47,818 nucleotides of DNA from Saccoglossus kowalevskii (lineage: Eukaryota > Hemichordata > Enteropneusta > Harrimaniidae). The stretch lies in contig NW_003119426.1 in NCBI RefSeq assembly GCF_000003605.2, forward strand, positions 680,851 through 728,668, given 5' to 3'. Made by a program: the position numbers and the translations under genes. The notes below the pieces were generated by a model, which worked only from the letters and a program-made list of their open reading frames with translations, was not told where the DNA came from and did no database searches. Of this stretch, positions 1 through 12,317 are shown one piece after another (position 1 is the first letter of the stretch; each line of letters starts with the position of its first letter).

Positions 1-510
1 TGTGCCTAGTACCTTATGTGGGACATATGCACATGCAGTGGTTTAGCGATTCGATTCAAAATGGCCGACTGGCAGCCATCTTGTTTTTTGAAAATGTTGT
101 ATTTTGGACATGCTTTGTCAGTTGTCATTCAAACTTAGTACATAGATTATACATGTTAGGATACATGTCCATGACGATTTATTTCGCAATTGGATTAAAG
201 ATGGTCGACTGGCAGACATCTTGTTTTTCGTTTTTTTATGCGGTATCTTGGACGTGCTCTGTCAGTTTTCATTCAAATTTGGCACATACATGTACTTTAT
301 ACATGTTAGGATGCATGTCCATGACAATTTGTTTCAAAATCTGGTCAAGGATGGCCGATTGACAGCCATCTGACTTTTTGGCCTTACTACTATATTTCCA
401 CAATTTATGTACCATTTTCATTCGTACATGTATTTGGCACATACATCATACATATCAGTGTGTTTCATAATCAGATCAAAGATGGCTGAATAACGGCTGT
501 TTTTAATTGT
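1..510. repeat. Imperfect tandem repeat, about 140-bp unit
   Basis: Four diverged units are seen. Each carries a block resembling ATGGCCGACTGGCAGCCATC (near 61, 201, 350 and 481), followed by a T-rich stretch, a segment about male-length TGTCAGTT-TCATTCAAA and then TACATGTTAGGATACATGTC. Spacing between units is about 131-149 bp. The open frame from 18 to 362 on the plus strand crosses this array and repeats with it, so I do not call it a gene. Related single copies occur near 1437-1550 and 37240-37395. Confidence 0.75.
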
Positions 511-671
511 GGCCATATTACTATGATACGAAACACGTGTTTTGATGTAAATAAACAATCTGTTGTATACGCCACTTGGAACTCAAGTTTCAAGGACACG
601 CTCGCGACAACCCTTCTGCTTTAATATGACGAGCACAAAGAGAACTTAACGGGGACTGTGTCATCATTTTC

Positions 672-880
672 AATGACTTCAATGCTTATTTTCAATTAGA
701 TTTTTTTCCTGCTATTTTTGCTGAAAGAATGAATCAGTGAAAATAAAATACAACATAAATACCATTTTACATACCGGTACATCATAAAAAATCAGTGAAA
801 ATAAACATTATACAAAACAGCCAAATTGTCTTTTCATCAAAAATTATTTTCAGCTAAAATAAAGTATTTTACAATACTTG
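672..880 (+). mobile_element. Degenerate MITE, family A (about 210 bp)
   Basis: The segment matches in order the family A copies at 2473, 22503 and 44038: an AATGATTCAGTGAAAATAAAA-like block, then ATCAGTGAAAATAAA, then CAGCTAAAATAAAGTATTTTACA at the right end. The left end is eroded. No coding capacity is seen, as expected for a non-autonomous element. Orientation is given relative to the 44038 copy. Confidence 0.65.
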
Positions 881-1250
881 AAGTATTGTCACAGTGCTAA
901 TGAGATCATCTCTTATGTGCACATAGCGGTTCCCACATCGTCTAATATCTTGTTTAGAGGTATATTCATACTCAACAAGAGGTACACATGACATGTTTCC
1001 TTTTCTCTTGAGTACAACTTTAATAACTACCTCAATGCAATCTGGTTTGTTTCCTTCAATAGTACTTCTCAATACCTTTTTCAATTTAAACACTGTTCAA
1101 TATCGAGAAGAAACTGGACAAGTGTATTGATTACTGATTGAATTTCTTCTGTCTCAATTGTATCTTTCGCTGTCTACTTTGTTCTCGTTAAAGCCTTACA
1201 CAAAGTTTTAACAATTTAACACTGCAACTCTTGTATTCAAAGTGTTCCTC

Positions 1251-1352
1251 AATCTGTATTAGAAGCCACACCCATTTCCCATATGTGTAATAGCAGCGCA
1301 GCATCCCCTATGTTGCATTGTATCATTTTGATGGAAGTCGCGGCTTCTAATC
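1251..1352. mobile_element. Family C element fragment (TCTGTATTAGAAGC inverted repeat)
   Basis: It begins AATCTGTATTAGAAGCC and ends GTCGCGGCTTCTAAT, giving inverted ends. The interior shares GCAGCATCCCCT and TTGCATTGTATCATTT with the reverse complement of the more complete copy at 19093-19277. It is likely a non-autonomous foldback element, and the TACTGTAAA outer end seen in the other copy is missing here. Confidence 0.6.
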
Positions 1353-1436
1353 CTGCTTTGACTATACTAGTTGTCACTGTGCAGCCATATTTCGCATGAG
1401 CAAACATTGTGTAATGGTGTCTAAGCTGATAACCGT

Positions 1437-1550
1437 CGTTCAAACTTAGTACATACAAATGTACATTAAACATTATATGGTTCCTGATGCAGGTCATTGT
1501 GTTTTTCAGATCAGATTCAAAATGGCTGACTGGCGGTCATTTTGTTTTAA
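1437..1550 (+). repeat. Dispersed copy of the 140-bp repeat
   Basis: TTCAAACTTAGTACATAC followed by CAGATTCAAAATGGCTGACTGGCGGTCAT reproduces the order of blocks seen in the array at positions 1-510. It is a single, diverged copy with no coding signal. Confidence 0.6.
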
Positions 1551-1834
1551 TGAATGTGGTTCTAGAGCCATATCTCTCATTATGGACAAGTACTCATTTG
1601 ACGACTGAATGTCAATTATTTTGTTAAAAAATCATCATATTATTTAAGCATCAGCTTCTGGATCCAAATCTCTAACATGTTTATGTTCAAACTATATTAC
1701 TATTAATTAACAAAACTATATACAATGTATCTTAAACTTGATAAGTAATAGGGACTGTGCCATGCATGGCTTGTAAATTTTAGTCAGTTTCCAGTCTGAT
1801 AATATTTTCCTATTTTAATATACAATGGAAAGTT

Positions 1835-1915
1835 CTCTCCCATAATGCATTGCATATATCTACAGTAACAAGCTCAGTGATGAAACATGTCCTTTGGTGC
1901 AAACTGCCTTAAAAG
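1835..1915 (+). repeat. Dispersed repeat with CCCATAATGCATTGCATAT core
   Basis: The segment TCTCCCATAATGCATTGCATAT, then ACAGTAAC, GCTCAGT and later TGCAAACTGC, matches the tandemly duplicated block at 35131-35250. It is a short dispersed repeat of unknown class. Confidence 0.55.
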
Positions 1916-2472
1916 TGAGCTTCCTTCTTTTTCATAATACCTGAATTTGCTTTAAACTGCCTTAATTTTAATATAAAGTGATTTGTTTATAACAAATTTT
2001 TATAACAGAAAAAAAGTACATTCACCTAATTTCATTCCGGCTAAATATTAATCACTTGAAAGTATTCCTTCATCACTCTTGGTGTACGTGAGTTTTCTAT
2101 TCAGCATTATGGATGATTTATACAGCTTCTATGTCACCAAGCCTCTGAATTTTCACCTAAAGATACAATTTCTTCGCATAGAGTAGAATATTAAAGCGTT
2201 GATACGTAGTATATTACATAAAAGAAGATTATTATTTGTTAATGAAAACAATTTTGTTCTTATCATAAAGTAGACTGTTGTTGGCGTTTTTTTTTTATTT
2301 TTTTCATCCTGTGTACGTGTATTATCTGTATCGTAGAGGTAAAATATTCTCGGAAATAAGGTCAGTGGTAAGACTGCCCTTTCTTTTTGTTTTATTGTTA
2401 ATATCTTGCAAAATGAAATTGTTTTATCTACTTTAAATAAAAAATTCACATTTATTGATGTGACACCTTCAT

Positions 2473-2679
2473 GTACTGTAAAATTCATTATTTTCACTTG
2501 GAATTAATGTTCGCTTGTTTACGCTGAAGGAATGATTCAGTGAAAATAAAATCTAGCAAATATAACTTTTTCTCCTATATTTTACATTCAACTCGTCAAA
2601 AATCAGTGAAAATAAAAACACCTAAAAAGTCTTTTCAGCGGTAATTAATTCCAGTTAAAATAAAAGTATTCTACAGTAA
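2473..2679 (+). mobile_element. MITE, family A (about 207 bp)
   Basis: The left end is GTACTGTAAAATTCATTATTTTC and the right end is AATAAAAGTATTCTACAGTA, so the ends are inverted repeats. Internal blocks GAAGGAATGATTCAGTG, ATTTTACATTCAACTCG and AAAATCAGTGAAAATAAA are shared with the 44038 copy. If TA is the target duplication, the element reads TA-CTGTAAA...TTTACAG-TA, which would fit a Tc1/mariner-type non-autonomous element. That classification is an inference. Confidence 0.8.
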
Positions 2680-5512
2680 CTTATACTGGTGTGCATAGAT
2701 CACTGAGACTTACGTATAAAACCATCGCCTGTTCATGGTAAATAAGAACTAGATCAAGAAATGAGCGACACTGACCGCATTTCCAATCCCTATAGTCTGT
2801 GTATGTCATGCAACCTCAGTTTTACATATAGATTACAGCTGCCATGGGCTACAACTTGTTTGTGTTCATTTTGTTTTGTGTAAGCTCTTATTAAACTAGT
2901 GTAGAGCATTATATCTTATCTACAAGAGTTTTACGTAATTTGAAGGGTTACGAGCGTTCATGAGGATAACATTTTCCGATAGAGGATTGCTATGCCTTAT
3001 GTAGTACCCTTACTGACGCAAAATTCCATTGGTGTGCCTCATACACTGAATTGTTTTTAAACAAACAATGAATTTGACACATATCCAAATATGGGCATTT
3101 GAAATTATTTTCCTGCTGTTTCCTTCTCCATATTCAGATTGAGACATTTTTATAACATGCCTTGCAGATATGCATTTACTTTTCATTTCCAAGACAATCA
3201 CTGGTTAACAAAATTCAACCTATTAAACTTTTTTGAGTGTCGCAGTACTTCATACAGGTGGTAGTGGTCAATAGACGCTTCACTGCACTTCAAATTATCA
3301 TATTCCTGCTCTAACCTTTTCACCACCAGTTCCGTTTTTTCATCACAAATTCACAAAATAGTCCTGTTTATAGTCTGCACTTTCCTTCAGAAGATTGGGA
3401 CAAAAGTAGCCTGATCTTTTGAGTAAAAACTGAAATTTGACTCAGATTTTGTCTGTTGGCTCCAAAATTACGGCTCATTTTCACAAATATTGAGGAATAT
3501 AAGAAAAAAGTGCTGATTAATTTGGGCGAAAACGTCTGGTGGTGAAAAGGCTAAACCATGCATTGAATTTGCTTGAAAGCAAAAACATGTAATAAATTTA
3601 ATACCAGTAACTCGAACACAATATTATAATTTTATAGTGATTCCACATTATACCCGGTAGTCATAATTAATATGTGAATGCTGTTTGTATTGTGTGGATG
3701 AATTGCCACATATTCTTGGTTCTAGTGTATGTATTTTTAACAATTTTTTAGGAACATGAAATTTCTGGAACTTAGCTAAATTAGTCTTAGAGAATAGCTA
3801 TTTTAAATTCCAAGGCAAAAATTTAGGATACACAATCTAGATTTTTTATTTGGATCTTCCAATCTAAAATGGTGACTATAGATCAAAACCAGGGAAACTG
3901 CAAAGTTATTGGTTCTATGTGAAACAAGTTTGGGTTCCTTCATTTATATATTGCTTATTGTCATTTGTTTGACGGAAATATCAAGAATTTGTAGAATATA
4001 AAATGTTCACATTTACTTAACTAGGTGTAATCACATTTTACATTTTAATTCTTTAAATTTTTCCCATCCATATTTTGATGCATCGTTTTAATATACATTT
4101 CTCTAATTGTTTTTTTTTTCTCGAATTTTGGACATAATTTTTTTTTGCCTGCAGGTCTTTATCAAAATTTTGATAAAAAAGTGAAAAAATCATATGGCTT
4201 TTAATAATATGAATGGTGTCAAAAGTTGACTTTGGTACTTCAAGGGTTAAAATTCTAACATTCCAGAAATAATTATCAAGACTGTCTAAAAACAAAATCG
4301 CGTGCTGTATCATCCAAACATGTCAGGTTGCATTAAACCATTAATTCTTGAAGCGAATCTTAGGTTACGACCCCATTCACACGTCTGGGGAAATACTGTC
4401 ACTAGAAGTAGTCACATGCTCCACTAAGTTTCGACCCAGCTTGCATAAGGTTGAACTAAATTAAAACGACGCAGCCGAGAGCACTGAAAACTGATTTACT
4501 TAAATCATGTGTTGTGGAATAATAACAAGTCAATATTATTCGATGTTCTTCATAAATGTATTCATATTTTTGGTTTAATATTCATTTTGTGTTTGTAAAA
4601 CATGCAGAAACTTTACCCAAAGACAGTGAGAGTCTTAACAGAATCCTTATTCTTTTCCTTATCAACATGGATTGCTTGGTGGTTAATTTTGTCATGCCTC
4701 ACTGTGGTGACCACTGTTTAATTGAAATATGGTCGAAATCTAGAATTATTAAACGCTAGATTAAAATGTTTTCTCTCTGATTTTCAACAATATTATACCA
4801 CGGAGAATAGACTTGTATTTTTGGAAAATCGCTATGTTGAATATTTTTGTATACATATGTATGATAAAATATCCATCGAATTATTATTGAATTTATTATA
4901 ATATATATGGTAATTGAAAAAGAATATTTCAGTGTTATGTTTTTGTTCACTATTCAGTGTTTTGGAGGACAAAATGGCTGCCAGTCGGTCTAAATCAACA
5001 TACAATGTATCCAAAAGCAAACTGGTATGCATATATACTCTAGCGTTACGTCTCATCTTTGTTCAGACTTTATACAGAAATATTCAATGAAAATCCTTTA
5101 AAATGATGTTGGACTGATGGAACCCAAAACATAAATCCCTGATTCAGACTTTATCCAACAGGGACTAAAAAGTAATTACTGTATTTCTGCCACATTTAAT
5201 GAAAAAAAAAAGTCATTTAAGCCATAGATTCCACATATGGTCTAACCATGATGTGTAAATTGAGAATATCAATCCGCAACTGAAATTTATAAAGTTGCAG
5301 TCAGGAATCTAATCTCTAAATCCACATTTTTATTTGTTTATCATTTATTTAGCAGTATAGACATTAATAACAATGTTCAGTTTATCATTTTTTTTCAAAA
5401 CATAGTATACATACTTTGCAAAGTCTGATACTCAGATGAGTATCCACAGTAATGCGCCTCATCTCAGTTCAGTCACATCGTTGACAAATATGTTTGTTTA
5501 TATGTGTATTAT
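2680..5512. other. AT-rich non-coding DNA, no gene recognised
   Basis: Nothing here can be supported as an exon. The open frames at 3010-3201, 4053-4313 and 4556-5056 have low-complexity or random-looking translations. A short stretch near 4215-4250 (GTGTCAAAAGTTGACTTTGG...CAAGGGTTAA) resembles the unit of the tandem array at 33270-33856. A fragment at 4970-4990 (AAAATGGCTGCCAGTCGG) resembles the 140-bp repeat. Confidence 0.5.
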
Positions 5513-5747
5513 TGTAATAATATAAGGTTATTACGAGAATACCTCAAACTATGCACGAAGACAGTACAGCTGGAGTATCGACCGACGCGTGTGGCTTACT
5601 GTCTGAGTGCATACTTTGAGTTATCGTCGTAATAACCTTATTATTATACATCTTTTCCTTCCAAGGATACATCATGGGAATGCCGAAATCCAAAAAGTTT
5701 AGAACAGAATCAGCAAACTTCTTTGTGTTGAATCCGGTGCAAGGCAT
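5513..5747 (+). mobile_element. Foldback element, family D (137-bp palindrome plus tail)
   Basis: Positions 5513-5649 form one long imperfect palindrome. TAATAATATAAGGTTATTACGA at the left pairs with TCGTAATAACCTTATTATTATA at the right, and inner blocks such as CTCAAACTATGCAC and AGACAGTA also pair. The following 100 bases (GATACATCATGGGAATG, AGAACAGAATCAGC) are shared with the copy at 35554. A minus-strand open frame here resembles one in the 35554 copy, but this follows from shared repeat sequence. Confidence 0.75.
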
Positions 5748-5961
5748 ACTGTGTAAGGATTAATTATTCACTGGGTTTTAATTTTGCTTATTTCGCTGAC
5801 TGGAAAATGCGCTAAATTAAAACCCAGTGAATATGTAAAATTTACCATAGAACACATTATCTAAATGATAAAACCGTGAATTTAAAACCCACTAAATATA
5901 TATGCCCGAAATGCTAAATCAGCGAAATTAAAACCCAGTGAAAATTAGTCATTTGACAGTA
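5748..5961 (+). mobile_element. MITE, family B (about 214 bp)
   Basis: The left end is ACTGTGTAAGGATTAATTATTCACTGGG and the right end is CAGTGAAAATTAGTCATTTGACAGTA. The interior has AAACCCAGTGAATATGTAAAA, ACACATTATCTAAATGATAAAACC and CAGCGAAATTAAAACCCAGTG. Three other copies share all of these blocks (12869, 18048, 41978). It is non-coding, and is placed directly after a family D element. Confidence 0.85.
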
Positions 5962-6954
5962 CATGTACTCCAATAACCTAAACTGCAATAAAAGCTTGGC
6001 TAGTGGGTAATGTATGGGATTATTATTTATGTTACAGCCTCGCTTGACAGAACTTAATAGGCGGCAACGGATGTATAACATTGGTACAGTAAATCAAATT
6101 GAACTCTGTTTGTGATGAGTTAGAGAATAACGTTGGCAATCAGGATCAGGACCCCAACTCATTTCCTCTCTTGTAAATTGTGGTGTTCTATGACTTGTGA
6201 CTGTCCTTGAAAGTCACATGACCGATGGAAGGTCATGCACCCTGGCACATGTGTATATATTTGTGATTCAATTTCGGTGAGTACCCGGTAGTTAATGACA
6301 CATTTATAGGTTATGTTAATCAAACAAAATTGGTTTTTCAATTATAAATTTGGATTTGTGTTCAAGTTCAAGGCTCCTAGTTGTGATTGTTTGGAAGTGT
6401 CAATGATTTGCAGTTGAGCCAAATGCATTGTGGGTAAATTTTTCATAGGATACTTTTCTGTAATTCATGAATTTAACCTAATGTATGTTTTGAAAGGGAA
6501 AAACTGATTAAAGCTAGTCATCTGACATTTTAGTTACTTTCTGATTGTTCACTTGCCTACCGCTAATGGTAAAATGGTTTTAGCTGCTGTTGTTAATACT
6601 ACTATTGTTAATTAGCTAGCCACTTTGCTTCAGAGAAAGAAAATAATATTTGCGAATGAAAAAATGTTTTCCAAAAGTTAACTTCATTTTTCTCTGTGTG
6701 ATGACATATTTGATGGCAACTATTAAAATATCTTTTTTTGATGGCAGTTATTATTTTTGGTTACGTCCATCCGTGGCAGACATCCTTTGACCGATCTCTA
6801 AGTTCATAATGAAAGAGTTCCACCATCTTGCCAAGTTCTGGGTTTTACAAACAAAGTGGTTAGGTCAGGAAGATGTATATTTATTAATTTTATTACAAGG
6901 ACACTGCAAAGCATGCCTACACTATAGTCAACAGTCACATCGCCTTTCAGTACA

Positions 6955-7035
6955 AGTCAGACAATACTTCCGCCGTACAGTACTGTCTTCATGCATATTT
7001 TACAGTATCCTCTTATAAATAACCTCATATTATAA
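6955..7035 (-). mobile_element. Family D fragment
   Basis: Read on the minus strand, the end is ATAATATGAGGTTATTTATAAGAGGATACTG followed by ATGCATGAAGACAGTAC, which matches the left end of the copies at 5513, 10339 and 35554. Only this end is recognised. The plus-strand open frame at 6809-7018 runs into it and is not a gene call. Confidence 0.6.
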
Positions 7036-9224
7036 CTCTTTGATTTAAAGGCAATATGTGGGAGCATGGTCAATTTAAACGTTTTATGTCCCTGTTTTAA
7101 TAAGACTTGTTTATTGAGATAAACTCTCTTTATTGTAATTTATTACAAGTATGCTAGCACTGTACGTGTAACGGTGTATGTTCATATTTTTCTTCCCGCG
7201 AGTTTCGCGAGTCTGGAAATTCGACAGAATCGTATTTGTTCATTTTCCTGTTAAATTAGAAGCTGAACTTTGGTGCAGGACTCAGAGTCTTCCCGATATT
7301 TGGTGGAAAATGTAATTAATATAACCACTTTAATGTATTGCTTGGTATTGGTATTGAAAGTCCGTCTCAAGTGTACTGTGATAACTTGAGTAGCGTATGT
7401 TTGCTCTATTAGTAAGATACGCTTATGTAAATGACAGAGGTTTGTCTACGTCAAAATGAATGATATTTGAATGATACAGAATGCACTTAATGTGATTTTT
7501 TTTATTTACATGCGCTTTTACATGTGTTGGAAATGCGTTTCTAATGTGTCAGCTATAATGAAAAAATCATATTTTTAGTACCGGAAATACAAATTTTATC
7601 ATGTATACATGATTTCTTTAGTATCATAAACAGCTAGGAAATCTGGCACTTCACGTCATTGCAATTTTCCTGGTACATATGACCAGATGCAAATAAAACT
7701 AAATATAAGGGTAAATATATGGTAATCGTAAAAAATAAATGTTAGCCCTTCCACCAAAATGTTTTATTGGAAGTCTGTGCTACTAAAAGTGCGTACAACA
7801 TCACATCGCTAAAGATACTCGCTATTGATCATCAAAAACTGTGTTGTTTAATTAACATGAATGGATGTCAATTTATTTTGATTCAGTTGGCCCGTGAAAT
7901 CACACCAACTCCTATTAAAATATCGGGGAAGGGGGGGGGGGGTGAATGAGTCAACATAGTGGTCCTTGCTAGCTAGGTGTTATTGTGTGTGTTAGGTCAG
8001 CAGGTGCACTGACACACAACCATGTTCATGTCTTGTCTTCTCATGGATGATATGACACTTCAATGTGAATAGTCAATTTGTTTAATAAATGTACGTATTG
8101 AAACTAAACAAAGCTATCACTGACTACGTGACCAAAATAAAGCGTCAAAATATTGTATTAAAAAGTGGTTGATCCACCTGTACCAGGTGAGAGTTAGGGA
8201 TGAAATTAATTGCAAGCTGATGTCTTTTTTTCGGGCCATGTCAAAAAGATTTGTAGCTTTGCGACTTTTTATGTTCATTAAATGGATAGAACGTACGTGT
8301 GGTTTTGGGGAGCATATATCTCGTCATGTGCACTGTACGCTGGGTGTACGCTCAAATCAACACATGAGTGATGCAACCTTTATTGTACAAGTTCATATGT
8401 GGTATTCTGATCATTTTATTTTACTCAGCTCGTCTTTTTGTAAAAATAAACCAGAATTTTTTTTTTTATTATTATAAAAAGGCCCTTTAGGGGATTTCAT
8501 ACAGTGTTTCAGTTGAACGTTTTTCGACCCTAGTTGTGTAAGTACATCTACCTGTAAACATAAAACTTGTTTGTGCGGCCTAGTTTGCTTTTTCTTCTAC
8601 ACAAGGTACTATTTATAGTTTTTATGTTGTATTTCAAAGTTGTGAATTATGCAAGTATTCCTTCTATTGACATCCTGATAACAGTATCAGCGAACAAAAC
8701 ACTCAAAGATCTGAGATCTGTAATTTATTATTCAATTACCTGTACTTTCTGAGCTTCAATAGATTAAATGCATGTCCTTTTGCTGATGTTATGTTGATGG
8801 AAATTTTCAGTTACGGATGGACAAGGCTAATATTTGACAGGAATTTGCTTAAATTATTCAGTTTAGCTTACAGTATCGTCTAAAGTGGTATTCCACAGTA
8901 ACGTTTGCAATTAAGGATGATATGCGACGTGGTCATATGATAATATGAATATGCAAATTACAAAAAATAGTCAGAGCAAATAGAAGAAAGTTTTTAAAAT
9001 GTCTGATATGATGATGAGAATTGCTGGTAACCTCCTCCTCCAATGCACAATGTTGGTCAGATTTAGACAAACTGTTCTCCTTAATCTCAAACGGATCTGC
9101 TGACAGAAATCCCTGATATGGTAACTTTATAATGCTACTCAGCCCTTAAGTTGGTATGCAATATTGAAGAGAACACACAGTAGCTCAACTAGAGGGCAGT
9201 CTTATTTTTATTTCTTAAAGCAGT
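7036..9224. other. AT-rich non-coding DNA, no gene recognised
   Basis: No exon is supported. A run of ten or more G lies near 7931-7942. The open frame at 8169-8477 begins beside a good donor-like CCAG|GTGAGA, but no acceptor or family match supports an exon. Short fragments of unclassified sequence fill the rest. Confidence 0.45.
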
Positions 9225-9552
9225 ATCCTCGGGGGCGGACATCCGGGCATTTTCACCGCCTGGCAACCCGCGGCGGTAAAAACAAAGGCCCAAAACTCGC
9301 AGAAAACAGTACTTTGGGATGATTGTTGAGACTCCCCTGAACAGCGTAACAAGATTAGCCCTACGTGTGTAACATATTTAAATTTGGTTGTGCGGGATTA
9401 CTTCAAAGTTGAGTTTGTGTTGTTTTCTCGAATTTTCACCGGCTCGACCGGCGTTCCACAGCAGCGCGCACAGAGCCCATAGAAATGCATGGTACAGTGG
9501 TGCGCGTCTTAGCAACGTGGAACGTCTGTGACGTAGCTCCGCCCCCGGGGAT
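9225..9552. mobile_element. GC-rich inverted-repeat element (328 bp)
   Basis: The ends are 15-bp inverted repeats with one mismatch: ATCCTCGGGGGCGGA at 9225-9239 and TCCGCCCCCGGGGAT at 9538-9552. The interior is far richer in G+C and CpG than the surroundings, with blocks such as CGCCTGGCAACCCGCGGCGG and CTTAGCAACGTGGAACG. No clear target duplication and no open frame of note are visible. It looks like a non-autonomous DNA element rather than a gene promoter, although a CpG-rich promoter cannot be excluded from sequence alone. Confidence 0.65.
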
Positions 9553-10338
9553 TAAATATTTTATGTTCTACCCTTTCACAATCAGAAAGCTTCCCAACAG
9601 TTAGCCAATATGACAGTCAATATGCAAAAATCTAAAAACGCCACAAATTCTTGATATTTTGCTGATACATCACATACATATATATATATAAAGTGACAAA
9701 CAGCAAAATAAATGTCACCATGGAAACAATGACCTTCCCATAGCATTTAAACCCTCACCTGGTGGCCATTTGGAAGTGATTACAAAAACTGTAGAGGTAA
9801 AAATACAAATATATCTAAGGTTCTGAATGCAAAAACTATTTCATGTCAAACTTTTCAATGGCCAGTCTCATAAAAGTCACTTATCATAACTTTATGCATG
9901 TTTGAACAATAATCAGTGAAAAATAAATTATGCGAAAATATGCATTGATATTACATACTGAATAGTTAGTCGCATAATGCAATGGCATTAACTCAAAATA
10001 ATGCTGACTTTTGCATAAAAAACACCTCAGAAATAACTACAAATATCCATCCGCTGACAAGCTTTTTATGTCTTGTTTAATTAACATAATTTAACATACC
10101 GGTAGTCCCATACAATTAGGATTTCTCTGTCTTTTTGACACTCAAGAGTTGGTCATGTGATAACAAGGTTGGTATCACTAATATTTGTAGAGCTGGTTGA
10201 CACTCATGGATTGAATACTAACCCATGATGGTTCTATAGACAGCTGATATCAGTTATATGTATAACCTCATCACATTATCTCCTTGTACATTAAAGTGCA
10301 AAAAAGTGCATATATGCATATGTATAGATGTATGTCTG

Positions 10339-10760
10339 ATAATATGAGGTTATTACGAGGATCCTGCAAAGTATGCACAAATACAGTATAGCGGGACCAC
10401 AGTCAGCTAGCGCACACACGTAATAATAAAATAAATGCGATATTTACTGTATGGGGGCCGCCATCTTGAATGCAGCATAAAACTAAATAAAAGACAAGTT
10501 GTGAAACACATTTTTCAGATTCTTACAAATCAGGACAAAAATGCCAATCTTTCACAGAAATACGATCAGTTGGGTAATATTAAGCCAACCGATAACAAAA
10601 TCCGGCTTAATTCATCGTTTTTGTGTGGAAAAATCCCAATTAGCGACGGCCTTGAAGTTAGATGACAATTTTCTTAATACATAGTGCAATACCGCAAAAT
10701 TAAGGCATGCTGTAACTTATGGCGTTACGGTGACAGATACAAAAAATGTATTATTATAAT
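10339..10760 (+). mobile_element. Family D element, long version (about 420 bp)
   Basis: The left end ATAATATGAGGTTATTACGAGGATC and CAAAGTATGCACAAATACAGTA match the copies at 5513 and 35554. The right end TGTAACTTATGGCGTTACGGTGACAGATAC followed by TTATTATAAT matches 35800-35853. An inner open frame (10435-10665, plus) of about 76 codons is present only in this copy and matches no family I know. Confidence 0.65.
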
Positions 10761-10989
10761 AATTTTTAATCGTCTGTGCATAATTGTATTAATTAGCTAA
10801 TTTTCATGTTAAATAACAATTTACTCTAGCTCCGTTATATTTTGTACAGCAGTTAGCTCAAATGGATTCAATCAAATATTACTTGAAATTACTATTCAAA
10901 TCTTGCACAAATTGCTAACATTTTTGTTCAGTACGTTTAAATAAATGTTGCAGACTATTTCCTTTCAAACATCATTTACATGCAACTTG

Positions 10990-11149
10990 AAGCGGGAGGG
11001 TCGTCACCTGCGCACATGCGGGAATTGAGTCCCAAGCGATGATAACAACACGCTAAAAACACAAAGGCTCATGGGTAGACGCTTGTTTGTAAACATTGAT
11101 ACGCTATGGCCATCTGACGCATGCGCAGGGGATATCTCTCTCGCTTTAA
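10990..11149 (-). mobile_element. MITE, family E (160 bp)
   Basis: The left end is AAGCGGGAGGGTCGTCACCTGCGCA and the right end reads, on the other strand, TTAAAGCGAGAGAGATATCCCCTGCGCA, giving inverted termini. The interior (GGAATTGAGTCCCAAGCGATGATAACAAC and GGCTCATGGGTAGACGCTTG) is shared with copies at 27402 and 36195. TTAA lies at the right edge, suggesting a TTAA-targeting transposon group, which is inferred only. Confidence 0.8.
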
Positions 11150-11884
11150 TTATCCAGTTGAATACCAAAGTCGATTTTATTTTTCAACAGTTTTGATTAA
11201 AGACATGTGCCAATGGGAAACTACATGTATAATGATATTGCCAGGAATAATTTTGAAATTCATATTGTTATAAGTCTTAATATATAAACTATGGATTGTA
11301 TTACAGAACCGTGTCAAGGTTGTGGAATATACCTCTGTGATGGTTACTAAATGAGTCATTTAATATGTTCTATAGAGCAATCAACTCTAGATGACGCTAC
11401 ACATGAGTAAACACAAGATAAAACCTCATCAGAACAAATCTTAATGTAACTTAATGCAATCTTGTATAATAATCTGAGTCTATAGCATTTTGTTTTCAAG
11501 AATCTAAAGTCGCGTGAGATAAACAAATTGCATGTATTCTTGATATTTGCAGACACTCACACATGCATTAGAAAATGAATGCAAAGAGATTTAATTCCAC
11601 TATGTGTTCGGTAACATATCCTTGATTGGCCATCAGTAAAACTAACCTGTCTTTCTACATGTACATAGTGATTTTATTTCTAGAATATCAGTCTACCATT
11701 TGAAAGTTGTTTTTTTTTTCACTAAAATTCCACTCACAAATATAAAAAGTTTTAAATAAGTTATTCTTGGATATTAAATTAAATAGTTCAAAATACAAAC
11801 ATGTCATCACTTTAATATATAAAATTGTTTGTAAAGAGAGAGAACTATTAATGAGTACACCTACCTAACTTTGTGACTTTATAC

Positions 11885-12317
11885 NNNNNNNNNNNNNNNN
11901 NNNNNNNNNNNNNNNNNNNNNNNNNNNNNNNNNNNNNNNNNNNNNNNNNNNNNNNNNNNNNNNNNNNNNNNNNNNNNNNNNNNNNNNNNNNNNNNNNNNN
12001 NNNNNNNNNNNNNNNNNNNNNNNNNNNNNNNNNNNNNNNNNNNNNNNNNNNNNNNNNNNNNNNNNNNNNNNNNNNNNNNNNNNNNNNNNNNNNNNNNNNN
12101 NNNNNNNNNNNNNNNNNNNNNNNNNNNNNNNNNNNNNNNNNNNNNNNNNNNNNNNNNNNNNNNNNNNNNNNNNNNNNNNNNNNNNNNNNNNNNNNNNNNN
12201 NNNNNNNNNNNNNNNNNNNNNNNNNNNNNNNNNNNNNNNNNNNNNNNNNNNNNNNNNNNNNNNNNNNNNNNNNNNNNNNNNNNNNNNNNNNNNNNNNNNN
12301 NNNNNNNNNNNNNNNNN
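11885..12317. other. Assembly gap (433 N)
   Basis: An unbroken run of N. Open frames reported across it are artefacts. The flanking sequence is AT-rich and shows no exon. Confidence 0.99.

Noticed and set aside
18-362. 114-codon open frame on the plus strand
   Set aside because: It runs across the 140-bp tandem array and its residues repeat with the array.
5544-5747. Minus-strand frame similar to one at 35584-35796
   Set aside because: Both lie in family D repeats, so the similarity reflects shared repeat DNA, and the frames diverge where the repeats do.
6180-6275. Open stretch ending at TTTCG|GTGAGT
   Set aside because: The only possible acceptor is weak and the translation matches nothing known.
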